From JAEUIG01 sp046349775 (GTDB lineage Bacteria; Planctomycetota; Planctomycetia; Planctomycetales; Planctomycetaceae), in contig JAXMBS010000086.1 of NCBI GenBank assembly GCA_046349775.1, forward strand, positions 1-21,120: a stretch of 21,120 bases of DNA, given 5' to 3'. Of this stretch, positions 8,390 to 17,562 are shown in pieces. The notes under the pieces were generated by a model that made no database searches, had not been told where the DNA came from, and was given only the letters and a program-made list of their open reading frames with translations. Every line of letters begins with the position of its first letter. Position 1 is the stretch's first letter. A program made the position numbers and the translations under genes.

Positions 8390-9280
8390 ATGCATCGTCG
8401 CTCATTTCTGCAACAGTCGCTCATCGCCGGGGCTGGGCTGACACTTGGCTCCGTTCCCGGCTGGGCTCTGCCAGCGTTCGCCAAGGATGACCGCGAAAAA
8501 CGGATGCGGTTCGGTCTCGTCACCTACCTGTGGGGACAAGACTGGGATCTGCCGACGCTGCTGGCGAACTGCGAGAAGACCGGCGTGCTCGGCGTCGAGC
8601 TCCGCACCACGCATGCGCATGGCGTGGAGCCGAGCCTGACCGCCGCGCAGCGTGCCGATGTGAAGCGGCGGTTCGCCGACAGCCCCGTGACAAACGTCGG
8701 GATCGGCAGCAACGAGTGGTTCGATAGTCCCGATCCGGCCGAACTGAAGAAAGCGATCGATGTCAGCAAGGCGTTCATTGTGCTCGCGCACGACATCGGC
8801 ACGACGGGCGTTAAGGTAAAGCCCAACAGTTTTCACGAGAATGTGCCGCACGAACAGACGATCGCGCAAATCGGCAACGCGCTGAACGAACTCGGCAAGT
8901 TCGCCGACGGCTACGGCCAGCAGGTGCGGCTCGAGGTGCATGGCCAGTGCAAAGACCTGCCGACGATCAAGGCGATCATGGACATTGCTGACCACCCGCG
9001 CGTCGCAGTCTGCTGGAACAGCAACCCGGCCGACTTGGAAGGCGCCGGACTGGAGGCGAACTTCCGGATGGTCCGGGACCGGTTCGGCGACACGCTCCAC
9101 GTCCGCGAGCTGGATGACAAGGAGTACCCGTTCGCGCGGCTGGTCGAACTATTGATCGAAACGAACTACACCGGCTGGATGCTGCTGGAAGCAAGCAGCA
9201 AACCGCAGGACCGCGTCGCGGCGCTGCAGCTGCAGCGGGAACTGTTCGACAAACTGGTAGCGCAGGCAGGCAAAAAGTGA
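8390..9280 (+). CDS. Tat-exported TIM-barrel protein, sugar phosphate isomerase/epimerase type (AP_endonuc_2)
   Basis: The ATG at 8390 is chosen because AGGAGG stands 6 bases upstream and the product then opens with a twin-arginine leader, HRRSFLQQSLIAGAGLTLG, ending near AFA at about residue 30. The mature 265 residues fit a xylose-isomerase-like TIM barrel: RFGLVTYLWG as strand 1, LGVELRTTHAHG as strand 2, QVRLEVHGQC in the middle, VAVCWNSNPAD, HVRELDD, and the last strand YTGWMLLEAS. The Glu, His and Asp residues in these strands are the usual metal ligands. Family members isomerise or epimerise sugars, inositols or keto sugars; the substrate cannot be assigned. Planctomycetes have many exported versions, consistent with carbohydrate use outside the cytoplasm. 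The gene stands alone; the following toxin-antitoxin pair starts 48 bases downstream. Confidence 0.82.
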   Translation: MHRRSFLQQSLIAGAGLTLGSVPGWALPAFAKDDREKRMRFGLVTYLWGQDWDLPTLLANCEKTGVLGVELRTTHAHGVEPSLTAAQRADVKRRFADSPVTNVGIGSNEWFDSPDPAELKKAIDVSKAFIVLAHDIGTTGVKVKPNSFHENVPHEQTIAQIGNALNELGKFADGYGQQVRLEVHGQCKDLPTIKAIMDIADHPRVAVCWNSNPADLEGAGLEANFRMVRDRFGDTLHVRELDDKEYPFARLVELLIETNYTGWMLLEASSKPQDRVAALQLQRELFDKLVAQAGKK

Positions 9281-9328
9281 TAGAATGTGGCAGGACGGGA
9301 ACGTTGGATGAAGCCGCGGGAGACTGCG

Positions 9329-9574
9329 ATGACTGTCAAAGTGAAGGCGGTTTTTGATGGGGCGGTATTTCGGCCGCTGGAGCCCGTCGGCTTGGCGCCG
9401 GACACTCAATGCGAAATGACCATCGAGGCGGCATCACCTCCGGCCGGTCCGCGGAACGGCGCGGACGAGGAGTTCGTGCTTTCCGCAATCGCGGCGATGG
9501 CGATCGATATGGGCGTCACCGATCTGGCTGATCGACACCACGAATACGCGCATCAAGTAGTCGCTGAGGAATGA
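9329..9574 (+). CDS. DUF104 (AF2212-like) antitoxin
   Basis: The 81-residue product starts TVKVKAVFDGAVFRPLEPVG, the characteristic opening of DUF104 proteins, a short beta-rich domain. A longer start at ATG 9308 is possible, but ATG 9329 has GGAG six bases before it and begins exactly at the domain. The C-terminal half is acidic and helical (EEFVLSAIAAMAIDMG), as expected for the part that blocks a toxin active site. Family members are encoded directly before PIN-domain nucleases, as here (4-base gap), and are taken to be their antitoxins, probably with autorepression. The function is assigned from the family and the neighbour. The gene is intact while its partner is broken. Confidence 0.75.
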   Translation: MTVKVKAVFDGAVFRPLEPVGLAPDTQCEMTIEAASPPAGPRNGADEEFVLSAIAAMAIDMGVTDLADRHHEYAHQVVAEE

Positions 9575-9578
9575 TTGC

Positions 9579-10010
9579 GTGGTCGCGCGGGCAGCATTGT
9601 TTGTCGACACCGCATATCTTCTCGCGCTGGTGAATACGCGCGACCGTTGGCATGACTCCGCTGTTCGCTGGGAGCAAGTTCTTGCCGCGCAGCGACGCCC
9701 GCTGGTTATCACGGAATTTGTGCTGTTGGAATTTGCAGATGCGCTCGCGAAGCCCGCATTCCGTTAGCGCGCTCTGCAGGTCATCGATCGCGTAAGGAGC
9801 GGAACGCATGCTGTGGTCGTTCCGGCGAGCACCAGTCTGTTCACTCGCGCAATCGAGCTCTATCGCTCTCGTTCCGACAAGGATTGGGGTCTGACCGACT
9901 GCACGTCGTTCGTCGTCATGCACGACCATGGTTTAACAGACGCACTGACATCGGACGAGCACTTCAAGCAGGCAGGTTTCCGCGTGTTGCTGGAACTCGA
10001 GCCGTCCTGA
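9579..10010 (+). pseudogene. PIN-domain (VapC-like) toxin with in-frame TAG at codon 63
   Basis: The frame from GTG 9579 to TGA 10010 encodes a complete PIN domain of 142 residues, interrupted only by TAG at 9765-9767. The acidic catalytic residues are all present: Asp10 (FVDTAYLLALVN), Glu46 (VITEFVLLEFAD), Asp107 (GLTDCTSFVVM) and Asp126 (LTSDEHFKQAGF), counting the stop as codon 63. PIN toxins are Mg-dependent ribonucleases, often cutting tRNA or rRNA. Because the frame is unchanged on both sides, a single base substitution (for example CAG to TAG) explains the stop. It may be a natural loss of the toxin or a base error. As written, the product would be a 62-residue fragment lacking two of the four acidic residues. 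Confidence 0.75.
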
Positions 10011-10191
10011 GCGCAGCGATTCGTTCGTGGCCGTGAATGTCGGAAATTCATCGTACGGGACTCACTTCCGTCTGTCGCCGTGGTAAGATGCAGAATCGGC
10101 CTTGGGCCGCTGGCGCACGGGTTGCGCGATGCGGTCGGTTGCCCCAGGTCAACGAATTCTCGGTCCCATTACCGACGCTCAAGGAACTCCC

Positions 10192-11565
10192 ATGATCACG
10201 CTCACTGGAACGGGCAAGGCTCAGACGTGCGATGGCGTCACGCGGCGGGACTTCATGCAGGTCGGGGCGCTGGGGGCCGTGGGACTGGGATTGCCGCAGT
10301 ACATGGCGGCGAAGGCGGCCGGGCGGTCAAGTCCGACAACGACCGCGCTGCATCATGATCTTCAACCTCGGCAGGCCGAGCCAGCTCGACACGTTTGACA
10401 TGAAGCCGGACGCGCCGGCCGAAATTCGCGGACCGTTCAAGCCGATTGCGACCCAGACGCCGGACCTGCATCTGTCGGAAATCCTACCGGGAATCGCGAA
10501 GATTTCCGACAAGGTGTCGTTTGTCCGTTCGGTTCATCACGGCGGCGCGGCCGTGCACGATGCCGGCTGGCAGATGCTGCAGACCGGGCGGCTGTTCACC
10601 GGCGGCGTCAACACGCCGCACTGCGGGGCGGTGCTCGGCTATCTCAAGGGACGCAAGACCGACCTGCCGCCGTTCGCTGTCCTGCCGCAGCTCATGGGGC
10701 GCGGCGGCGGCAATCTGCCCAATGGCCAGGCGGGGGGATTTCTCGGCAAGGCGCACGATCCGTTCGTCCTCAATGCCGATCCGTCGCAGGAGAACTTCCA
10801 GGTGCCCGACTTGCTGCCGCCGGCCGACATCGGCACGGTCCGGCTCGAAAGGCGGCTGCAAGATGCGCGACGTCGTCGACCAGACGGTCAGCGTGTTCGA
10901 GGCGACGGAGAACGCGGCCCTGTTGGATGACAATTTCAACGCGGCCTTCCGGATGATGACCAGCCCGCAGGCCCGCGACGCGTTTGATTTGACGAAGGAA
11001 CCGACCGAAGTCCGCGAACGCTACGGCATGACACGGTTCGGCCAATGCTGCCTGCTGGCGCGGCGGCTCGTCGAGGCCGGTGTCCGATTTGTGACGATCA
11101 ACACGTTCCTGACCGTGTTCGACGAGATCACCTGGGACATCCACGGATCGAAGCCGTTCACGTCAATCGCCGGGATGCGCGACATCGTCGCCCCATTGTA
11201 CGATAAGGGCTACAGCGCCCTGATCGAAGACCTCAGCCAACGGGTCTGCTCGACAGCACGCTGGTCTGCAACCTGGCGGAGTTCGGCCGGACCCCGCGCG
11301 TTAACCCGGCCGGCGGCCGCGACCATTGGCCGCTGTGCTTCACGTGCGGATTCGCCGGCGGCGGCGTGCAGGGGGCCGCGTGGTCGGCGCTGGCGATCCG
11401 ATCGGCGGCGTCCCGGCCGATCGCCCGGTCGAGCCGGCCGACATCGCCGCCACGATCTTCCACGGCCTCGGTCTCGACCTCGAAGCGACGCTGCCCGGCC
11501 CCGCAGGGCGGCCGTTCCCGCTGGTCGACTTCGGCCACCGGGAGATTCACGAACTGTTTGCGTGA
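10192..11565 (+). CDS. DUF1501 protein, Tat-exported, frame-disrupted (module B)
   Basis: ATG 10192 has AAGGA 7 bases upstream. A twin-arginine leader follows (TRRDFMQVGALGAVGLGL). The family blocks are IMIFNLGRPSQLDTFDMKPD, IRGPFKPIATQTPDL, RYGMTRFGQCCLLARRLVE, AGVRFVTINTF, TWDIHG, VCNLAEFGRTPRVNPAGG, GRDHWPLCFTCGFAGGG and ADIAATIFHGLGLDLEA, ending REIHELFA. The frame shifts near 10318 and 10350, near 10855, at the G run near 11238 (restoring one G gives QRGLLDS) and at the G run near 11370 (restoring one G gives VQGGRVVGA). Reconstructed length is about 457 residues, normal for the family. The usual GGPSQ reads GRPSQ here. The PSD1 gene follows 95 bases downstream, the standard pairing. Member of the alkaline phosphatase-like superfamily, substrate unknown. 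Confidence 0.78.
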
Positions 11566-11660
11566 ACGACGCTCATACGGCGAACAAACGTCCTTTCACG
11601 TGCTGCATGAAGCGGTGGCAGCGGCTGTAGGTCAACGAATGCAATTGAGGTATCCGACAC

Positions 11661-14150
11661 ATGGTGCGTCGCGTGCTTGTGACATTGATTCTCGCATCGT
11701 GGTCGTGCACAGTGACAGCTGCGGACTTTGCAATTCTCCCGTCTGGCATTGCTCTGTCCACACGCGAGAGTTCACAGCGCCTGATTCTCCAGCAGCAGGC
11801 CGACGGCGAAGCGACCCGACAGGTGGCAGCCGACGTGGCGTGGTCGTCCGACAAACCGGAGATTGCGACGGTCGATGACCGTGGGGTGGTGCGGCCCGTC
11901 GCCGATGGTTCCGCCACGATCACGGCAACGGCCAATGGCCAGTCGGCCAGCCTCAGCGTCACGGTCAGTGGAATGGCTAAGCCGTTCGCCTGGAGCTTCC
12001 GCAATCACGTCGAGCCGGTGTTGGCGAAAGCCGGCTGCAATAGCGGCGCGTGTCATGGAGCGCTGGCTGGAAAAGGAGGCTTCCGACTCTCACTGCGGGG
12101 ATATGATCCGGCGACGGACCACTTCAATATCGTCGAGCAGGACCGCGGCCGGCGCGTGGAGTTCGCCGATCCGGGCCGCAGCCTGTTCCTCGCGAAGCCC
12201 AGCGGTGCGATTCCGCACAAAGGCGGCCTGAGGTTCAAGACCGATTCGCGCGAATACCGGATCGTTTCGGAATGGATCGCGAACGGCGCCGCGGCCCCCA
12301 GCGACGACGATCCGCGCGTCGAGCGTCTCGAGGTGTTCCCCGGCCGGTCGGTGCATCAGGTCGGCGAATCTCAGCAGCTGCTGGTATCCGCGATCTATTC
12401 CCATGGTCGCACGGCTGACGTCACCGGCTGGACAAAGTGGTCGTCGTCGAACGAAGCGGTCTGCCGGGTCGATGACAACGGCCAGGTGAGCATCGTCGGG
12501 CCGGGCGAAGGCTCGATTGTCGCCTGGTACGCCAGCAGGATCGTCCTGGCGCGGATCGTCGTGCCGTATGCCGGCGCCGCGACGGAGGCCGCCCTCGTCG
12601 ATCAACGCGCCCCGCGAAACTTCATCGACGAGCACATCAACAAGCAACTCGCGAGATTGAATCTGCCGGCCTCGCCCGGCTGCACTGACGCCGAATTCCT
12701 GCGCCGGGCGATGATCGACACGATCGGCCTGATGCCGACGGCCGACGAAGTGCGGACCTTCATCGAAGACCCCGCCGCGGACAAGCGCGACAAGCTGATT
12801 GCCGCCCTGCTGGCGCGACCCGAGTACATTGACTACTGGACGTACAAATGGTGTGACGTCCTGATGCTGAACGGCACGCTGCTGCGGCCGGCGGCGCTCA
12901 AGGCGTACTACCAGTGGGTGCGGGGAAACGTCGAACGGAATTCTCCCTGGGACGCGTTCGTCCGCGACATCCTCGCTTCAACCGGGACGAACCTGGAAAA
13001 CGGCGCCACCAACTTCTACGGGCTCAACCAGAGCCCCGAAGACATGACCGAGAACGCTTGCCAGGCGTTTCTCGGCCTGTCGATCGGTTGCGCCAAGTGC
13101 CACAACCATCCGCTGGAGAAATGGACCAACGACCAGTACTACAGCATGGCCAACCTGTTCGCCCGCGTGCGGGCGAAGGGCTGGGGCGGTGAACCGCGCA
13201 ATGGCGACGGTGGCCGCACAATCTACGTTGTCGCCAGCGGCGATCTCGTGCAGCCGCGGACCGGCAAGCCGCAGCCGCCGATGCCGCTGGATGCCGCCGC
13301 CCTCCCGTTCGATGATCCGGCCGATCGTCGTGTGGTGCTCGCGCAGTGGTTGACGTCGCCGGAGAATCCCTACTTCGCGCGATCGATTGCCAATCGGGTC
13401 TGGGCAAATTTCTTCGCAGTGGGACTCGTGGAATCGGTCGATGATCTCCGCGTCTCGAATCCGGCCAGCAACGAGGAACTCCTGTCGGCGTCGGCGAAGT
13501 TCCTGATCGACAACAAATTCGATCTCAAGACGCTGATGAAAGCGGTCCTTGAGTCGAATGCGTATCAGCGTTCGAGCCGACCGCTCCCCGGCAACAAGGA
13601 CGAAAAGCGGTTCTACTCGCGGTACTACCCGCGCCGCATGCCGGCCGAAGTCCTGCACGATGCGGTCGTGCAGGTCACCGAGGTGCCGACGAAATTCACG
13701 CGGATCGCGTTCCCCGGGGCGGACTACCAGGACACGGATTTTTACCCGGTCGGCACGCGGGCGATTCAGCTCTACGACTCGGCCGTCGACAACTACTTCC
13801 TGCAGGCGTTCGGCCGCAATCAGCGGCGGATTGTCTGCGAATGCGAGCGCAGCAACGAGCCGAGCATGGTGCAGGTGCTGCACATCTCCAACGGCAACAC
13901 GATCAACGAGAAGCTGAAGACCGCCGGCAACCACGTCGACAAGCTGCTGGCGCTGCGTAAGGCCGGCATGTCGGACGCGACACTGCTCGACGAGATGTAC
14001 CTCGGCTGCCTCGCGCGTTACCCGACTACTTCAGAACGCAACGAACTGCTGGCGATGTTGCCGGAGGCGGGGTCAGCGGACGAGCGCGTGGTGCTGGAAG
14101 ATGCCTACTGGGCGGTCCTGAGCACGCGGGAGTTTTTGTTTAATCACTGA
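11661..14150 (+). CDS. PSD1-type protein with two Big_2 domains, CX4CH heme-like site, DUF1549 and DUF1553 (module B, intact)
   Basis: The intact 829-residue protein has a Sec leader ending near residue 20. Residues 23-103 form an Ig-like Big_2 domain (VAWSSDKPEIATVDDRGVV). The segment 110-205 has CNSGACHG (Cys126, Cys131, His132) followed by GKGGFRLSLRGYDP, the cytochrome-like module with four instead of two residues between the cysteines. A second Big_2 domain covers about 214-300. DUF1549 runs from about 315 to 495 and ends with CAKCHNHPLEKW (Cys477, Cys480, His481). DUF1553 covers about 555-825 (NPYFARSIANRVWANFF). Big_2 domains usually mediate surface adhesion or protein contacts. The ATG has GAGG about 10 bases upstream. 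It lies 11 bases before a small secreted protein gene and forms an operon with DUF1501. Confidence 0.88.
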   Translation: MVRRVLVTLILASWSCTVTAADFAILPSGIALSTRESSQRLILQQQADGEATRQVAADVAWSSDKPEIATVDDRGVVRPVADGSATITATANGQSASLSVTVSGMAKPFAWSFRNHVEPVLAKAGCNSGACHGALAGKGGFRLSLRGYDPATDHFNIVEQDRGRRVEFADPGRSLFLAKPSGAIPHKGGLRFKTDSREYRIVSEWIANGAAAPSDDDPRVERLEVFPGRSVHQVGESQQLLVSAIYSHGRTADVTGWTKWSSSNEAVCRVDDNGQVSIVGPGEGSIVAWYASRIVLARIVVPYAGAATEAALVDQRAPRNFIDEHINKQLARLNLPASPGCTDAEFLRRAMIDTIGLMPTADEVRTFIEDPAADKRDKLIAALLARPEYIDYWTYKWCDVLMLNGTLLRPAALKAYYQWVRGNVERNSPWDAFVRDILASTGTNLENGATNFYGLNQSPEDMTENACQAFLGLSIGCAKCHNHPLEKWTNDQYYSMANLFARVRAKGWGGEPRNGDGGRTIYVVASGDLVQPRTGKPQPPMPLDAAALPFDDPADRRVVLAQWLTSPENPYFARSIANRVWANFFAVGLVESVDDLRVSNPASNEELLSASAKFLIDNKFDLKTLMKAVLESNAYQRSSRPLPGNKDEKRFYSRYYPRRMPAEVLHDAVVQVTEVPTKFTRIAFPGADYQDTDFYPVGTRAIQLYDSAVDNYFLQAFGRNQRRIVCECERSNEPSMVQVLHISNGNTINEKLKTAGNHVDKLLALRKAGMSDATLLDEMYLGCLARYPTTSERNELLAMLPEAGSADERVVLEDAYWAVLSTREFLFNH

Positions 14151-14161
14151 CTTGGAGAATC

Positions 14162-14679
14162 ATGCGTCCCTTCTCGCCGATTGTCGCACTACTGGTAGCC
14201 ACATTCGCGGCTTGTCATCGCTGCGATTGGTGTGAATCCGGTGCGTCCAAAGTTGGAGACGATCCGCTGCTTGAAGGTGTGTATGTCACAAGCAACGAGA
14301 TTCGCGGATTCACCGGAACGATTCTCGAACTGCGAGATGGAGCATATCGATACTGGTTTTATTCGGACGTCGGCACTAACGACTCAACGATGCCCGAAAC
14401 TGGCACGTACGCAGTCGAATATGGGATCGTGCAACTTTCGAATGGCGATCCCTGGCATGTCGGAAATATCGGCGAGTTGGGATTGTTGTGGCGCCGGACG
14501 CACTGAAGCATGGAAGCAGACCGAGCGGATTTACGACTACGGCATCCTGGTACGAACAGAACAGGCTGTCCCGAGTCTATGGTGGGAAATCGAATCGCCC
14601 TCAATCGATATCGTCAAGCAGGCGCTTGTGGAGACCTACATCGAACTGGAGAGATCCATTCATCGTTGGTCCTCAGTAA
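14162..14679 (+). CDS. Small secreted or lipoprotein of unknown function, frame-disrupted
   Basis: The start ATG at 14162 has GGAG 5 bases upstream and 11 bases after the PSD1 stop. A hydrophobic leader ends at TFAAC, which could be a weak lipobox. The frame to 14506 reads LLEGVYVTSNEIRGFTGTIL, RYWFYSDVG and TGTYAVEYGIVQL, a beta-rich pattern with regular aromatic residues. At the TGA near 14504 the likely continuation lies in another frame: EAWKQTERIYDYGILVRTEQ, then PSIDIVKQALVETYIELE. That frame has no stop before the next gene, so another shift probably hides the true end; TAA 14677-14679 is my guess. I do not recognise the family. Its place between PSD1 and the WD40 protein suggests an accessory role in the same exported system. 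Confidence 0.5.
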
Positions 14680-14726
14680 GTGAAGTGGCCCAGTCTCGCC
14701 TGAACACAAAGACAAGGTCGTTCAAC

Positions 14727-17562
14727 GTGAAATCAGTTCTGACTGTATTTTTCACCTGGCTGATCGGTGGTGGTGCGTGCGGCGGCCGCCGACGCTCCCG
14801 AATACGTTCGTGACGTTGCCCCGCTTCTCAACAAGTACTGCGCCCGGCTGTCACAACGACGCCGATCGCGAAGGCAAGGATTTTCGCTGGAGTCGTTCGC
14901 TTCTCTGCAAACAGGCACGCCCGACGGACCGGCGCTGCTGGCTGGCGATGCGCCGAATTCGCGGATGATTCAAGTCCTGATCGGCGCCGCCGACCCCAGC
15001 ATGCCGCCGGAGGGTGAGCCGCGGCCGATCGACGAGGAAATCGCCCTGCTGAAGTCCTGGATTGATGCCGGCGCCACGGGTCCTGCCGGAGTAGAGCTCG
15101 ACCGCACGCAACTGATCGTGCCGCACATCGAATCGCGGACCGATGTGCGGCCGGTATCGGCGGTCGACTGGTCGCGTGACGGCAAATGGGTCGCCGTGGC
15201 GCGATACGAAGAAGTCACGATCCATCCGGTCGATTCGACGGGGCCGTCCGGACTGGGAACGTCGGTGCGGACTTTGACCGGTTTCCCCGGCAAGGTCACG
15301 GCCGTGCACTTCACGCCGGATGGATCCCGACTCGTCACAGCTTCCGGCGTCGCCGGACAGGTCGGCCGCGCCGCTATCTGGAATGCCGGTGACGGCACGC
15401 TCATCCGCGAATTCACCGGCCATCGCGACGTCCTCTACGACGCCGAACTCTCGCCCAACGCGGAACTCCTCGCCACAGCCAGCTATGACCGGCAAATCAT
15501 CCTTTGGAACGTGGCGACCGGCGAACAAGTCCGTACGCTGACCGGCCACAACGGCGCCGTCTATGACGTCACGTTCAGTCCCGATGGGACCACGCTCGTC
15601 AGCGCCAGCGCTGACGACACCTGCAAGGTCTGGCGTGTGGCGGACGGCGAACGGCTCGACACGCTCGGCCAGCCGACGAAAGAGCAATACGTTGTCACGT
15701 TCAGCCCGGACGGCAAGTTCATCGTCGCCGGCGGCGCCGACAACCGCATCCGCGTCTGGGAATTCATTTCCCGCCAGCAGCCGCAGATCAATCCGCTGCT
15801 GATCGCCCGGTTCGCCCATGAGGGGCCGATCGTCCAGCTCGCCTTCACGCCGGATGGTTCCCGGCTCGTCTCCTCGGCCGAAAACCGGACCGTCAAACTC
15901 TGGGATACCTCGGACTACAGCGAAATAACGCTCTACGAGCCGCAACCGGCCGTCGCGATGGCGCTCGCTGTCGCCGGGGACGGTCATTCATTCTTGCTGG
16001 GTCGCATGAATGGCTCTCTGGCGTCGCTGCCGATCAGCGCCGCATCCGCGTCGTCCACGCAGACTGTCGCTGCGGTTGCAGCGGTGGCGGTCAAGACGAA
16101 CGGCGACCTGGCCGCGGTCGCGGAACAGGAGCCGAACAACGACCCGGCGTCGGCAATGACGGTCACTGCCCCCACGAAGATCAGCGGCCTGATTCAGCGG
16201 GCCGATGCGAACAGCCCCGCGCCCGACGCCGACGTATTCCGGTTCACAGCCCGCGCCGGCGAGGAGTGGGTGCTGGACATAGACGCGGCACGTTCCGGCT
16301 CGAAGCTCGATTCCTTCGTCGAAGTGCTGACCGCCGACGGCCAGCGGATTGAGCGTGTCCTGCTGCAAGCACTGCGCGATTCGTACTTCACGTTCCGCGG
16401 CAAAGACGCCGACCAGGCCGACGACTTCCGCATCTTCAACTGGCAGGAAATGCAGGTGAACGACCTGCTCTATGCCAATGGGGAGGTCGTGAAATTCTGG
16501 CTCCCTCCGCGCGGCCCCGATTCGGGTTTCATGATTTACCCGGGCAAAGGCAAGCGCTGGGGCTGGTTCGACACGACTCCGCTGGCCCATCCGCTGGGCG
16601 AGCCGATCTATATCGTGCGGCCCTATCCGCCGGGAACTGAAATCATTCCCAACGGACTCCCGGTGTTCACGCACTATTTCGAGAATGACGACGAAGCGCG
16701 GCGCGAGCTGGGCGCCGACTCGCGGCTGTTCTTCACCGCGCCTGCCGATGGCGACTACCTCGTCCGCGTTCGCGACGTGCGCGGCCTCGACGGGGCCGAA
16801 TTCAAGTACACCCTCGCGATCCGACCTCAGCAGCCCGATTTCAAAGTCACGTTGGAGGGAGCCAGCCCGACGATCGCCGCTGGCAGTGCCAAAGAGTTCC
16901 GTCTGGTCGCCCAGAGGTTCGACAACTTCGACGGCCCGATCCGAGTGGATATCACCGGGCTGCCGCCGGGATTCACGACGACAACTCCGCTCACGATCGA
17001 ACCCGGCCAGCTCTCGGCCAGCGGCGTCATCCTCGCCGCTCCCGATGCGCCGGCTCCGACGCCGGAGAACGCGTCCCTGGGCAAGGTCACTGCGACCGCC
17101 ACGATTCAGGGGATGGACGTCACCCACGACGTCGCGCCGCTCGGTGAGGTCAAGCTGGCGGAAAAGCCGAAGGTGCTGATCCGCATCGAATCCCGTCCCG
17201 ACGGAGCACAACCGGTCGGAACGTCTCCCGAGGGCTGGCCGGAGTACGAAATTTCCCCCGGTCAGACAATCATGCTGCAAGTTCGCGTCGAACGGAACGG
17301 ACTGAACGACGAAGTCCGGTTCGGCACGGTCGGCTCCGGGCGGAACCTGCCGTTCGGAACCTATGTCGATAACATCGGTTTGAGCGGGTTGCTCGTGGAC
17401 GCGAACCAGGACCAGCGGGAGTTCTTCGTTACGGCGCTGCCGATCGCAGCAGAGTCGACGCGGGCGTTCCATCTCACCACGGCGGTCGAGGGTGAGCAGT
17501 CCTCCTGGCCGGTGATATTGCACGTTCGTCAGCGAACGGGCCTCGCGTCCCGGCCGGAGTGA
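14727..17562 (+). CDS. Planctomycete cytochrome C, seven-bladed WD40 and PPC domain fusion protein (module B)
   Basis: A Sec leader begins at GTG 14727 (KSVLTVFFTWLIGG); one shift near 14770 joins it to the main frame, open from 14767 to 17562. The cytochrome domain (EYVRDVAPLLNKYCA to LKSWIDAGA) should contain CAGCHND, but this is hidden by an extra C near 14843-14845 and a missing T at 14881-14884, which cancel. Seven WD40 blades follow at about 15160-16040 (for example LSPNAELLATASYDRQIILW, FSPDGTTLVSASADDTCKVW), a complete propeller. After a Val/Ala-rich linker, EPNNDPASAMTVT opens a PPC-type beta domain with DADVFRFTARAGEEW, and further Ig-like segments to about residue 930. The protein is probably a periplasmic scaffold with one heme. 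Last gene of the module B operon. Confidence 0.85.

Noticed and set aside
9765..9767. TAG in the PIN gene read as pyrrolysine or by suppression
   Set aside because: No pyrrolysine genes are visible, the family has no conserved special residue here, and one base change explains the stop.
15988..17523. A 511-codon minus-strand open frame antisense to the WD40/PPC gene
   Set aside because: Compositional shadow; the plus strand carries the WD40 and PPC patterns.
14767..17562. GTG 14767 as the real start of the WD40 fusion
   Set aside because: It would leave no signal peptide, whereas a good Sec leader lies just upstream from GTG 14727 in a neighbouring frame, and heme attachment requires export.
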